From contig OU744448.1 of assembly GCA_916610825.1 (NCBI GenBank), positions 1,537,501 to 1,601,500 of the forward strand: a DNA stretch of 64,000 nucleotides, read 5' to 3'. The DNA comes from Haliclystus octoradiatus (taxonomy: Eukaryota; Cnidaria; Staurozoa; Stauromedusae; Haliclystidae). The position numbers were made by a program, and so were the translations under genes. Below, piece by piece: positions 1 through 14,100 of this stretch (the first letter of the stretch is position 1; each line of letters begins with the position of its first letter). The notes below the pieces were generated by a model. It saw only the letters and a program-made list of their open reading frames with translations. It had not been told where the DNA came from and made no database searches.

Positions 1-19
1 TACAGATGAATTACTGAGA

Positions 20-110
20 TTGTTATTTGCAACAATCCTGAAGTGATCACTATCGACAGGTGGACACTATATAGAGGTGATTGCTAGAAGAGTTTTGGCT
101 GATAAAATTA
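20..110. repeat. CCTGTATATAACGG-type MITE fragment
   Basis: Carries ATCACTATCGACAGGTGGAC and AGAGGTGATTGCTAGAAGAG, the internal words of the family best seen at 23375-23640 and 57920-58097. Confidence 0.6.
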
Positions 111-132
111 TCTTATTATAGTTACCACTAAC

Positions 133-3100
133 CCTGATTCATCCAATATTTCTGGCGCAACATAAGTTGGTGTACCACACACCAAAAACAAAGGCGATTT
201 TACTTCAATTGAAAGTCCAAAATCAGCTAATTTTAATGATGGTGGCTGACCAGGATTATTAACAACCTACAATTTAAAAACATAATTTAATTTTTAATTG
301 CAGTCAAATATTAATTTATGGTAATTATTCACATGTTTTATTATTTCTTATATCGTATTATCGTTCATTTGTCAGTCAGCGGTTTTCTTTGTGTGGTCAA
401 ATATACGACAAGAAAGAAATGTAGCATTTGATTCCATACAAATAATTTTCATACACCAATAATGAAATAACTCTACAATAATCCAGCAGTTATGCTTTTC
501 GGCTCACGAGAAAAGTGGCTTTATGCCAGCTACTCACATAATCTAATTTGATCAAATTTGTAACCAACCAATAGCTACCAAGCTTATAAAACCTTATTAA
601 TTGTCTGATAAGACTTACAATTATGTAAGTGTTTTACATTGAAGTTCACACATCTGGCATGCAAACGTCTGCGTAGTTAGCTTTTTATGAGACATCCTAA
701 TCATTAGAATACTTACCAAGAGGTTTTCAGGTTTGATATCTCTATGGACAATATTCAAAGTGTGTAAATAGAGAAGAGCAGAAGACAGATCTTTGATCAT
801 ATGACTGGCATCTGGTTCACTGAATTTTGTCACTTCCACAATTGCATCAAAAAGATCCCCGCCCTGTAGAAACATCAAACAAAATTTCAAAACCAATCAA
901 CAAAATTAAACAGGAAATGTCAGCTCCCTGGCATGTTCTAGGCTTTGTGTAGTTCTATATAAAACTAGAAATATTGGTCAGTCATGCAGATATTTTACGG
1001 CTAAAATCACAATCACGCTATATACAGTAGCTTCTAATAAACATAATATTTATATTTATAAAGAGTTACTATATCAATAAACATTAATTATCTTATCACA
1101 CAGGCCTGAAAGACAAGCAACATGTTTAATGTGACTATTATTCTCTAGTATTCGAAGCAGATGCAAAAGAAAAACTCTATGAATTAAATTTGACTGCTTT
1201 TAAATTCTGCTTTCATAAGACCAGATTAAGTTGTTATTGAACACAATATTACAGTAAGCTTATTTGAATAATCATATAAAAGCATACTTAAGAATCAAAA
1301 CTGCTTTATTCAATAATATAGTTATAAGGTTTAACAAATCCCAAGTGAACGTCTTGTCATGGAGACTCATTTAATGTATGTAGGCGGAGAGCAAAACAAA
1401 TCCTCAAAACCACATAAAAGACAGACAAGCTAGAAGCAAAGAGCCTGCACAAAGGTGTAAAAAGGCTTACATTTTGAACTGTTAAACTTTGTTGATATCA
1501 ATGTCCTGGTTCAACAAAAAACATGATATCAACCGGGTTGTGTTACTGTTATAACTTAGGTGGAATTGGTATGATATCCTAACTGCTTACATAGTTGAAA
1601 TTAATCATTTTGATGTTGTTTAAACATATTTTTTTTTAAAGTAAAGAAATGAAACAGGGTCACATTTGTTTATTTTGTTTGAAGAAAACTTAATCTCTTG
1701 AGAGCACACAGTGTCAAACAAATTAACCATCTAATATTAGAAAACTATCATGTTAACATGTAACTAAATTTATATAATTGTTATAAAATTATAATGAGAA
1801 ATTTTACCGAAACTAGTTCCATCACAAGAAAGATTTCTTTTGGTGTTTCAAATTCTTCTACAAGTCGAACAATCGATTCATGGCGGACACGTCGTAAAAT
1901 CAGAATCTCATTTTCAATCATGTGTTCCTAGAAAACATAAGAATAAGCTTCATTTATCGTCATCATCATTTATTCAGAACCTGATAACAATTGAAATTGA
2001 ATAGGCCTATATAGATAGATAGATAAATAGATAGATAGAGGTAGGGGCCTATATGATTTTTTTTTTGGATTTATCATTTTTCCACAAACCGGGTAAGCTT
2101 GCAGCTTTTTTTCACAGGGGTGGTTGGTTAATTTGTTAGTATTTTGAAGCTTGAGACACATGTGTGTGAGACACATAAATAACATAATACAGTAATTGAA
2201 TATCGTTATATAAATTTAGGGCTACACACTATAGGCCATTTTAACCTTTTGATTTACATTTATTTCTAGAATTGGTAACTCAAGAAAGATAACAATAATA
2301 GATTCTTATTCCTTAATCCATAACTAAGAAATATTCAACAAGAAAAAGTAGTTCACCTAGCAACCAAGGTTCAAGAAAGGTCAATGTATCAACACAATAT
2401 GATTGATATGAGTCATTGAAAAACATGATATCAAGGATTTATAGGTTTGAATGAAAGACGTGGATAATAAGTAGGCCTACTGTTTAAACTGTAAGCTTAG
2501 AGGAAGATTAACTTTCAATCGGGGATCTACAAAATATATTTGTATCTACTGCCACCTTTTTCCTTTTAAAGTGCTCGCAAATTGCATGAAATCTACAATA
2601 ATTGTTATCGCAAAGTGCTTAATATGTGCAATTATGTACCTACAATCATAGATTCCACAAGGTTAAAGAAAATTCAGAAGAAAAAGTTTTGATACTTTAT
2701 TTATTTATTAGGTGTCCTCAATGGTGTTATTTTGGAGTTGTTCAAATCTTTTTTTTTATCATCCTACCACAAACCAGGTTAGCTAAGAGCTTCTTTCACC
2801 GGGGTGGTTGGTTAACTGGTTAGTGTTGTTTGGAGTATATGTGAGTTAATGGCCAGATGCTCTTCCTGACCCCAAACAACAGTAGCCTACATCTATCAGG
2901 GATTGAACCCAAGACCCTGCGCGGACCAATGTCCAACGCCCTAACCATTACACAAACGCCTCATGATCATGACAGCCAGCTTCTTACAGCATGAGTCACA
3001 TTTCACAGCTTTTGAAAACATTTCTTTGAAAAACAATGCTTGAACGTTTTTTTCCATTAATACATCCTTTATCCAGGAAGAAGAATAAGCTTTTGTGATA

Positions 3101-5398
3101 CCTAGCTTGATTGGTAACATTTCGTTACAATATTTTATTAAAGAGATTATAAAATAGAATGCTTACTAACCTTTCCTTTCACTTTAGATTTGTTGATAAC
3201 TTTTAAAGCAAATTTCCTGTTAGTTTTTCTGTAATAAAAGAAAAAATTGAAAAATTCAATGTAAATGTAAGCAAAGGATGAACGTGGGAAACAAAGAAAT
3301 GATTGAAATCAGAAATTATTATTATCTTACGTATACTTTTTGTCAAGTAAGATTTAACAATTTTAAAAATAAATTAATTGAATTAGTTTAAGCCTCATAG
3401 TTAATCGATTAGAACTCAATTAGAGTTAGAACTAATTGATTAACTATGGTTGACTTGGCTTACAGAGTTACAGATGAAGTTGAAGAGTGTTGCATACAAG
3501 CCATACATAGGCGGATTTATGCCGGCAATCAATAAACAGTGTTAACCTTGTCTATATCAAGCGGATTACACTGTACAAATAATAATATTGTTATTCCCAA
3601 AACACAACAAGAGCACAAATACTGGCCTGCCTGTTCCTGAAGCAGGGTCAAACAATGATTGACAGATTGTGAAAATTTTGTAATTTGTTAACTTGAATAA
3701 TAAATTAAAAAATTATTTATAGTGATTGTGAACTCAAATGTATACATATAGTGTAAAAGTGCTCAATGATGTTGGGTAAACAGAGCATTATATAACAAGA
3801 CAAAGATGAGGCAAAGCCTTTTTTGTAACTACTTTCAGTATTACCGTCTGAAGATTGCAATTAAATGCGTGAAACTCGGAGGAACGGAAAAAGGCTTTGC
3901 CTCATCTTTGTTTCTTATTAGGCTATATCTTCGTTTAGATCTCCTAATATGATCAACTTTTATTTCTATCAACCTTGTTGCTGGGTTTTGTTTGACCCTG
4001 GTTCAAAGTATTCCATCATCAGATATCAGCTGCTCACAAAAATATATTTATAGAATATTATGTAAGCACATAAAAACCCAGTGAATGAAAACATAGTTCG
4101 AAACTGATCGTCAGAGTCTGACAAAGTGTTTAGCAAATACTATTTCCAGTACATTTGATCACCATTTTGATTGGAATATAGGTATTACAATTCGATATTT
4201 AATATAAAAACGAAAAAAATATTAGAGACAAAAAGCATGGCAGATGCCAATAAAATATTTCTGATTTATTTTAAAACATGACTCTATCAAAAACTGTCTT
4301 AAAAACTTGATACAATAAGGTTTTGGTTAGTTGCTATGGTAACAGACCACAACTTCAAATCTTTGAGCAAATAATTTTATTTGGCACAATGTTTTCTGTT
4401 TATTAAACAGTAGTTCTCATTGAAAGAACATCCTTATTAAACGAATCAGCTGTTATTAATTTGAAAACATGAAAGAACGCTGTGGGAAAATGAATAAATG
4501 TTTTCTAATTTTAGGCGTCCCATTGAGTTTCATTGATTCACGGTCACGGTCACTTTATTGTTATTTACCTGTGACGGGCTTCTTTGACAATAGCAAAATT
4601 TCCATCACCTATAACTCTACCAATTTTATAAGAGCTATGAACAGAAAGCTTTTCTCTTTTATTTCCGCTGCTGCGAGTTGTTTTTCTGTCTCCCATGAAA
4701 TCAGATAAATCTATTAAAGAAAGGGAATAATTGTATTGTGGGCTATTTTCCAAAAACATAACTTTGTGTAAATAAAGTTTGAAAATAATAGCAAGATCAA
4801 ACAAACAAGTACAAATCTCTAACGAATCCCGCCTAGGAAACCGTTAAACAAGCACAAACCCCTGGAAACATCAACTGGAAACAGTGATGTATATCAATTT
4901 TAAAATACTACTTGTCTGGTCGTTTGTTTCAACAGCTTCGAGCTTCGAATCCAACAACATTAAGCATAAAACATGTGAAAAACAGTTTTCATGGTTCACA
5001 GAACTTTCTAAATTCTTCTCGCTCAGGCATATAGGGTAATCTCAAGACAGAACATATAAACAGTGGAGATAAATGTAAAATAAAGGGAAACGAAATTACT
5101 GTGTTCAATTTATAAGAGCGGAAACTTGAGCCAATTAACTAGACCATGTGACTGTCGATCAGAATATTAAAAATCAAATAAAAACACGTCTTAAAAATAT
5201 TCACAATAAAGATAACATATCTGAAATATTGGTAAATAATAAAATAAAAAATAAAACGGATTAACAATATTATTTTTATGCTTGAACGTAATCAATCTTA
5301 CTTTTTTGTGGTGAAGCTTCAACACTTTGAGACCTATAAGAAGTTCGACTACTTGGTCTTTTTCTTGGTGAACATGTAGTTCTTGATTTAACTTCCAT
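133..5398 (-). CDS. DCLK: Doublecortin-like kinase, kinase module (partial, runs off left edge), with its own first exon
   Basis: Serine/threonine kinase of the CaMK group that associates with microtubules. Exons in transcription order: 5302-5398, 4569-4710, 3171-3228, 1808-1927, 717-863, 133-266; all phases agree. The first exon opens with ATG at 5398 ([15 protein letters not shown]..., a basic Ser/Arg-rich leader with an in-frame TGA upstream) and ends in phase 1, matching the 4569-4710 exon. That exon carries the glycine-rich loop [11 protein letters not shown]; 3171-3228 has the ATP-binding lysine (FALKVINK); 717-863 has GGDLFDAI and [10 protein letters not shown]; 133-266 has DFGLS and [11 protein letters not shown]. 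The order and wording match the DCLK1-3 catalytic domain closely. The C-lobe lies beyond position 1. DCX exon 15841-15948 also ends in phase 1, so a full DCX-kinase transcript is possible as well as this short kinase-only form (compare mammalian CPG16). Kinase identity is secure; the short isoform is inferred. Confidence 0.9.
2060..2170 (-). mobile_element. SINE family 1 fragment
   Basis: Contains only the 3' body: GGATTTATCATTTTTCCACA, then CAGCTTTTTTTCACAGGGG and GGTTGGTTAATTTGTTAGTA. It is nearly identical to the matching part of the copy at 45640-45860 and lacks the tRNA-like head. Confidence 0.6.
2695..2965 (-). mobile_element. tRNA-derived SINE (family 1), minus orientation
   Basis: Read on the minus strand it begins with a tRNA-like head: an A-box-like GTAATGGTTAGGGCG, then a B-box-like GGGTTCAATCCC, followed by a body containing GGTCAGGAAGAGCATCTGGC and AACCAACCACCCCGGTGAAA. 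Related copies are at 45640-45860 (same strand), 56735-56945 (plus) and fragments at 2060-2170 and 26655-26785. Confidence 0.7.
3745..3930. repeat. Imperfect inverted-repeat MITE (copy 1)
   Basis: AAAGATGAGGCAAAGCCTTTT on one side and AAAAGGCTTTGCCTCATCTTT on the other form an inverted repeat around ACCGTCTGAAGATTGCAATT. Flank words GTGCTCAATG and GGGTAAACAGAGCATTATA recur, inverted, at 59041-59190, where the central GAAGATCGCAATTAAA is also present. Two copies in one window indicate a dispersed non-autonomous element. Confidence 0.6.
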
Positions 5399-8300
5399 AA
5401 TAAAATCTTTATATTTTCATATACTGAATATAAACAAATTGTGTGCAGCGAGTTTCAATTCTCCATTCCCGGCGAAAGAACTAAACAAACTGTTTCATGT
5501 TTACGACAAAACCTTCGTCTAAAAATGTCCAACGTTTTAAATATTGATGACGTGCGAGACATCAAAGGACTATTGTTCGTGACAGAAATAAACCGGATAT
5601 TTACGGGGTATTGCCACGCATGGCTACAGTGGCCCAAAGCCATCACCCAGTCAAGGCAAGCCAATACGAAAAATAATAGTACAAATATTATTACAAATAT
5701 ATAGTATAAATATTTATATATATTTCAAATAACTGAACCAATATTGAGGAAATTAATGCCACTGTTTTATAAATTAAAAAGATACTTTATCATTGAGGAA
5801 AGATCCCAAAATATACATTAATATTGTTGAAAATATTGCCAGCTCGAAATAGTCAAAATAAAAAGTTATTATTATTTTTAAATTATGTATGCCAGACTAA
5901 ATTTCCGTCTTCGAAATTGCCATGTAGAATTTACTGACGTATTTTCAAATTCATCAAAAGTACTAATTTGTTCCCCATTTTGAATTTTCTGTGAAATAAT
6001 TACGTAATTTTTCACCTTCAAAACCAAAAAGAGAATAAAATACGTCTGCTGATTACGTCATTCAAATGTCATCTCAGATAACAATCGCTGTTGACCAATC
6101 ATTATGAACCTGCGGGGGTAAAACCCCCTAACGAGTTGAAGAGCAAAAGATCATGGGTCCCGCAATGAGATCCCTCCCCTTCTTTGATTCATTATAAACC
6201 CCATGGGTTGTAGAAATGTTAGAAGTTGTGGTCACTTCAGAACAATTATAATGTGGTAAGCTGGAAAGAAGTCGAATCTTTAGTCAACTGTTAATGCATT
6301 GTCTATCCATATGACTCAGGATATAGTATCGCTTTCATAAGAAAATCTCCATTCATTAAGTTTTAAGTAGTATTCTACAAGTAAATCTTTACATATTCCC
6401 TTCAGATTCATTTTTGCCTATACGGCGTCATGGCAATAATTAAATAAAGCTGCGCGTAAATATTCAGAATTCGATCGAGGTTGTACAATTTAGTTTAGTA
6501 CAGCATTTTAACTCGATAGTTTTAAAGTTCCATTATTTAGGTTATTTGAGAATAGTAGCTTTAGCAATATCAGTAAAACAGTATACTGCTTTATCAAGTT
6601 TACATTTTGACAGTAAGTCTGCGAGCTAGCTATACTGACCATATCGACAAGAATTATCTCGGGACTCTTAATCAATCAATTAAAAAGCCTGATAAATGTT
6701 GTAATTACAATATTTAATACTATTTACAGTATATGATCGATCTTCTAAATGGATATCGTCAAAAACTGAACCTCACAATGTTCTCAATTTAATCTTAATT
6801 TTAAATTTCGAGAATTTGAGCTTCAATTATTCAATATATGTTCTTGTGTTAATATTCCTATAAATAGCATTTTCAGATCTCAAATGAGCTAATTAGATAT
6901 ATTAATTATTAATATAATGCAAAAATATTCTCGTAGATCTGGGAAAAATTATAAAAAACACATCAATTATACTTAGTTATTATTTATATTGGCCTACATT
7001 ATAAGATAATTAGTGTGTTAATTAGTATGAAAACAAGTTTACTTTTAATTAAGTGAGACAAACATTTGTATAAGGACAAATTACAAATTTAGATAATTCG
7101 ATCGTTTCAAACCGGTTTCAAATTGTCATTGGCTATCGTTTTGAATTGAAGTTTGACATTCAAATCATATTGAAATGACTTAACAAATTCGCTGTAACCG
7201 TCAGTCAGATTCTGTATAATTTAAAGAACATTTTGTAGCTCATTTTTTCAAGAGTTTATTATTGTGTATATTTATAAGTCTTTATAAAATTTAAAAGGAA
7301 CTTTAGTAAGTACTTCTGAAATTATCTGAAAGAAACCGACAATTTTTAAAAATAAAATCCATGTTTCAATATAGTTAATTAGTTAGACTAAAATCCATGT
7401 ATGTTATTAGTACAAGTGGTCAAGTGCTTACGTATGTATGTATGTATTTTGTAGCACAATGGCTAACAGGCAAATAAACAAAGGAGGATATTATTAAATG
7501 TATCCTCACTTACATGTGACCTTTCAAAAAAAAAAGTATATATATATAAAGAAAACTATGTTATCAGAAATAATTAAAGGCAAAGGAAAAGTTACAGAAC
7601 TGTGACAAATTAACGTGATTAAGTTTAAATTTGAATGTTTGTAAAGAACTAGACGATATAACTTCTTCAGGAAGAGAGTTCTTACGTATTTTATTAATAA
7701 CACTTTTGTTCAAATTTTGAGATTTTGCCTTACACCGCTCTAACCATTAAAAAACACGTAACATTAAAAAACTTTTGGTACTAATCTTTCAGATTTTGGC
7801 TTCTTAGATTAAAAATACGTGTATTATAAATATAGGTAACATAGGATCAACTAATATTCAACATATTCAGCAAATCCAGCAGATACGCAGACAAGACATA
7901 ATTTCGTAAGATGGAGTACAATTTCAGAACCAAAATTATGAATAATATATAAGAAAACTAAATTTAAACAATACAAATATGTTCTCATTAGTATGTAGCG
8001 TCCCGGCAAACAGTGGACGTTCGTAATATCTTCTAAACATCTTAAAGTTCTGTAAAGGTTCAAGGAGCGTCCGATTCGAATAATTATTTTTGAAAGACTG
8101 TTACGAACGTTCCGTGAACGTTCACGGTTATTTTTCGATTACAAAAATCAATGGAAACATTAAATTCAGATTCATATTATTATAGGGTCTCAAAGTTTCG
8201 ATTCCTCCTGTGTGATCCATTTTCAAAATTTTCAAGGTCTTCCAAAGAGTTTGAAGAGAACAATTTCGTTGAGATGGCATAATACATCACAATAAAGTGA

Positions 8301-11109
8301 ATTTGAAATTAACTCTTGCCATTGACTTTTGTGATCAAATAATATGTTCCGTGAACTAATATGTAAGTAATTATGATACTGTACCAGTAAAAAAACTCAC
8401 CTGTCAAAGTGAACATTCTTTCGAGGTATTCTGTTAATTTTTGGAATAATACTCGAAACCTGACGCAGCGGTCATCTAACTACCCAATGTGTTCATCAAT
8501 ACACATACTTCACAATTTAACCTTGAATAGCGCCCACAATTTATAAACATTTTATGTGTTTTTGTACATACGTAGTTTCATAAAATACGGTCGACGATGA
8601 AGAAAATATATGTACGATCCATCAACCATATGTGATGAAAACGTAGCGAATGTTTTTCGAGAGAAAATAATACGATTTATAAAGAATTTATATGTTGACA
8701 TTTCAATGTCATATAATCTCTTTTTTGATGATCGCATCAAAAATTATATCCTGACATAAAAACAATTAAACAATCGAGACTTGTATCCGAAGATTATACA
8801 TCATAGACTTCGTAAATCAAAACAAAACTCAAATTTTATAATTTCGATTTGATAAAAATGACGTGTAGCTTTTTATTATTAAGTCTCGAAATTGTGATTT
8901 TAATCGACGCTGTAATTACTCTGTAATAGCTGAGATACAAATGCTTGTTTCGTCAACACATTGACCATGGCAATGAAAAACACCGACATTTGCTCCGGTA
9001 CACAATTTAAACACCTTCTAACTCTAAACCAGTCCAGATATCACCTAGGATATTTTAATAGCTAACAAACTGTTAGCGATTGTTTGCGTTTTTATTTTCA
9101 ATGAAGGATATATGCTATTACAGTACCACGCAGATTGTAGGTGATTCTACTGAAAACATATTTTTCAAGTATTCAATTTTGTCTCGAACTAATTAAAAAT
9201 AATATTGAATATTGAAAAGTTTGAATATTTTCATCACGAAAATAAACGCGTGGCAGAAATAGATTCTTTAAAGCATCGATGTCTCCGTTATTTCTTATCG
9301 GATCAGCTTCAAACTTTTACCAATCAATTCTTTCAGTTTACATTAAAATCGATCATTAATCTGGAAAATATTTTTCCGTAGAATCCCCTATTATGGGGGG
9401 CAGATGAAACCCAGATGCATTTAAGAAGCACACAAGATGTACTGTCAGTACTGAATATTGCTATATCATCATCATCATCATCATTTATTCAGAATCTGAT
9501 AAGTTTTACAATAACTTTATTTCTCAGGACTGATGTATCTATGTATTGGTTTGCTGATCGTCAAATGCACAATGTTCCACCTAGATGTTCAGCGGGCAGA
9601 TCTATAAGCACGCGGGAGTAACTTCAAATGATAAATTTTATGGTAAACGCTTCTCTAGTGAAACCTTATTATTTTTGTTTTACTTCAAAACTTTCTAGAT
9701 TGGGCATTTTCCTAACAGTGAGGCTCTGATGGGGAGGTATGATCTCCCATCTCCCGGGAAATTTTTCTCAAACTTCTTTTGCCCCCAAGTTAAATTTTGA
9801 TGATACTCCCTGATTTTGGCTCTGCTCCACCATCTGACGGAAATTGTCAAACTGTCAAAACAAAATCCCTTTGCCATGAAAATGAAGAATATGATGATTG
9901 TCAAGACATCCTGAAATACGTTATACCTCTTTCAAAAGATACACTATTCTGAGCAAGAAATATGATTTAATTATTTTATTTTTCTCCCTGCTCCTGAATG
10001 GTTAGAAGGAATCTCCCTTTCTCCCATGCTAGCCTCATTCCATAACGGTCCTCAACTTCACACATTCGTCTGCGTGGAGTTAAGGACCGTTATGGAATGA
10101 GGCTACTCCCACCCTATGTTTTAGCCAATCACCCCTGCTCTTCAACGCCCCTATCAGAGCCTCAATAGTAGGGCACTCTAGTCGACCTATTTTACGGAGT
10201 TTATAAAGAAGCACGGAGACACTCAACTCATTTTATAGACGATTTTGATAAGTTAATGTTTGTTCATTTTTGAAAACGTTTTAAATAATTATTCAATAAT
10301 TGTTTTTAAACTATATTATATTATATTATAAAGAAGAGTTTAGAATAGCAACGATAAAATAATGTTTATAACGACATCAAATTCGTTTAATTTTTTGTAT
10401 TATTCAAATACAACATTTTAAAATTTAAAATATATGACAGTTCAATTTATATTTTAAAATTACCAAACTATCTTAATAGTTTATATATAGCATCCATTTT
10501 AAAATTGTTTTTTTTGTTTGTCCTGACGATGAGCCATGAGTTGTGACGCCATCATGAATGGGGGGTAATCCTCCCTCTGTCATGACCTCCCTCGTTTGCA
10601 AAAAAAATCGTTGTATAAGAGGCAGCTAGAGATTATAGATCCAAGTCTGAGAAAGAGATTGTCAATTTCCATAGTGACGGTCACATCATCAATGCTGATG
10701 GTACAGATGTGATGAAATCTGGACTTTTGTCTGAATATAATCCTGTTTAAGATACAAAACAGGACGGTATTTAAATGGAGAATTTTAAACAAAAACAGGG
10801 AGATATTTAATAAAGGATTTAAAATAGAGAATTTTAAAAAGAGTATATAGTGTAATCTAAGTTTGCCTTTTAGAGATATAATTAAAAGTAGTAAATATTC
10901 TTTTAAAGAATAATCACCAAAAACTTTGGTTTATAATCGAAATGATCAGGTATTCACAATGGCATACACAACATCACAGTCTCATCGCAGAACCCTATAT
11001 ATACTGATAGATTACAAAAAGAAATATATGAACGGTGTTTATAGCATTTATAAATATATATATATATAAGATACAAAAGAAATGATTGAGCAAGAGTGCC
11101 TAATTGTTG
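5399..11109. other. DCLK internal spacer without recognised coding exons
   Basis: AT-rich sequence between the candidate DCX terminal exon and the internal first exon of the kinase form. If the short kinase form has its own promoter, it should lie just above 5398 (minus-strand sense). I see short microsatellites (TATG near 7432-7446, TA near 7536-7550), a CATCATCAT tract at about 9467-9485 of the LINE-tail type, and the hairpin at 10030-10108. No conserved exon was recognised. Confidence 0.5.
10030..10108. repeat. Near-perfect hairpin, arms of about 25 bp
   Basis: The left arm TAGCCTCATTCCATAACGGT (from 10030) returns as its reverse complement in the right arm ending at about 10105, with CCTCAAC/GTTAAGG-like extension inward and a loop of about 20 bases. 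It could be a tiny MITE or a stem-loop RNA. No second copy was noticed in the window. Confidence 0.7.
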
Positions 11110-14100
11110 TCATTGCGCAATGCAACAATTTGGGGCTTTGTTATGATATATGTCCTTTCGAGCAATTTGATTATTATGTTGACGCTTAAAATCTTTTTGT
11201 ATACTTTTAGACTCAGAAGCAAGGTCATCAAATTGAGGCGAAGAAAAGAAAGACCATGCGAGGTCAGCTGAGTAAGCAGATAATGGCGGCTCAGGCGGTT
11301 GGCTTGCTTCAATAAATCTCTGCTCAAGCGCTTCGAGTGCCTGTTGCAATTCTCGTGTTAGTTGTCTTAATTCTTTATTTTCTTGTTCAACTTGTAACAA
11401 CGTAAATCGTTCTTGTAAATCCTTTGCATCAATTATAGCTAATTCAGATTCTGGTAAACTCAAACTACGATGTAAGCGCATTCGTGCTCGTCTTAACCGT
11501 TCAAAGCGTTCATCAAATATTATATCATCATCAAAGCTAGATGCTGGTTCCCCTGTCGATAATACCGTTGCATTGTGATGATGACGTGATTGTTGCGTTT
11601 GTAAATCATCATCAGTTGGACTGTTTAGCGATTGAAAACTACGCGGTGAAACTGATGTAGAGTAAGGTGACTGGTTTGTTACACTTGACTTGCATGATTC
11701 AAAATCACTCATCCATACGGTGTTATAGACATCTAATGCTGTTTCTGTAGCACTTGGTGATTTATTTCGTTGTTGACCTCCGCGTATCATTTTCTTAGCT
11801 GAACGAAACAAGATATAGACATGCAGATATCAATTAACGGTAACCCTTAACCTAATTTGTGCCCACAGGTATTTTCAACCTCTTATAACGGTCACCTATG
11901 CACAGCAGCCATTTTCAATAATGTCCTTCTGTTACGCTCAATATTTCTGTTACGTGGTCGTCAAAAGAGGGATAGTGAAATAAACCCGCAGAATGTTTTG
12001 ATCCTCACGACATATTTTTTTCAATTCAAAATGAAAAACGAAACTTCTTCGTAGGATTACATATTGCCCCTGTATACTAGACTTTTAGATCAAATTATCT
12101 AAAAGTGTATCATACAACATTATTAAACGCAAATTGGACGGATTCGGTTATCAAAGTCAGTCACTCAGAATTCCAACTATTTTATCACTCGCACGTGGTA
12201 AGCACAAAATACACCATTAACGTATCCTGCGAGACATCTACTACAAGTATCCATCATTCCACAACTATGTTTAGTACTATTGTCATAACTGTCACGGAAA
12301 GGGTCACGACTGCGATAGACTGAGTGTTGTGTTGTACCGTCATATTCAGAGATTAAATCATTATATCAGTACTACGATCTCAGAAATAAAGATTCATGTT
12401 TGCTCTTCCGAGATACCGAACAAATTCAACGCAAAAGAATGCAACGTTTCTGATAACTTTCAATGTCATGCTATCTACTGTTATACAATATAATTAATTG
12501 TAAACAAAAATGAAGTAAACAAATATTTAAGATTTGATTGTGGAATAATCAAGTATTATGTCCCCCATAACAAAACCTGTCCCATGTAACCGATTCCCTG
12601 TGTAAAGTGTCCATTACTATTTCTAACATTAACATACGAAGAAAATCGAATAACTAGAACAAAGATACTATAATGAGAACCAAAATAGTGCAACTCAAAT
12701 TTTCGTTTTCAAGAGTTTTATAGAGGTCATAATACTATCTAGGCAAGTGACAATAAATTTCTAGCCATTTGTTTAGCAGAGATATATACATTTTTCAATA
12801 TTAAATGCATGTTTTAGTCTGTCTACTCTGTGAATCCATCCAAAGAAACGAAATGATTGTTCAGCTATACTTGTCCATGAAGCTGTACAATGGCTTGATC
12901 TTCACTTTATTTGAAAATACTCCAATCAAAAGTCTACAACCCTCTCTACAGCACTTATAATTTCAGAATTTCTAAAGATAAACCTGACATCTATCATTCT
13001 TATCAGTCAAACCTTTTCTATCGTGGATGATTTCTGCATTCAATTTGAAAAGATAGACATCATTTGTTAGTACTACAAGAATTTTATCAGTAAATATTAT
13101 CACAGAATTAACAATGACGTCACTAGATGAAGATCTGGATAATTTAAACGTCATACATGTAAAAGATAACAAAAGATGATGTCATAGATACCTCAGAAAT
13201 AATTTAGATAAATGAAAGTTAAAAATGTTGTTATCTTGAAGTTAGATTATTATTAATTGAGATGGTATGTTTAAGTATTTTAAATTGAATTCGTTAGAAA
13301 GATTTAAAAATTATAATATTTATGTTAAATATTAATTTGATGAGAATATTAGTAAAAGAAATTGTGTCATCTTTCACGTATAGTATTTACACTGCAGAGA
13401 AGTTAACAAATTTAAAATGCAATATTTCTGCAAATAAGTTTAAAGCCTGATCGAATCTTTAGTGCGATGACGAGTTAGTAGCTACTCGATGGGGGAGGGG
13501 GTAGGTTCCATACTCTGATACGGGGACGTTTACATATCAAAGGGTACCATTTTCAAAATTCAGAACAAATATTCTAGGGTCCAGGATTTTTTTTGTAACT
13601 TCCAGCCTCCTAAAAAGATTCCTCCCTATATAATGATTATACCGGCTGTAATAAAGTAGTTTTTTTTTAATAAAGTAAAAACATTTTTTATTGCTAAGGA
13701 TTTATTACTGTTGAGAATATAAATTTGTGAATAATATAAATAGATAAAAAAAAATGAGTCTCGAACTCTTAAATTTTTAGCAATTTGAGCCTTTGCGTTC
13801 TTATAAAAATAAGTGCATGTACCGCCATATGTGTGACAAGTAACGACCCTAAGAATCAATTAATATCATTATTATTGTATATTTTTTTTGGTAATTATAC
13901 TCAACAAACCTGAATCTGACGATTCTCGTTCAAAAACTGAAGCTGGATATCTAAAGATACAAATCACAATATCCTAACATTATACAACGATAATTCAAAA
14001 TAAATAATTATGATATAAAGAATTTATTGATATGAAAATCACTTACAGTTCTTCCTTCGAAATGTCACCGTTTGATTGCTGCAGAAGGAAACAAATAAAC

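Noticed and set aside
11800-11811. Start of the 11.1-11.8 kb protein at position 11811
   Set aside because: The codon there is TTG, and the bases form a good 3' splice site (TTGTTTCGTTCAG), so the exon more likely begins at 11798.
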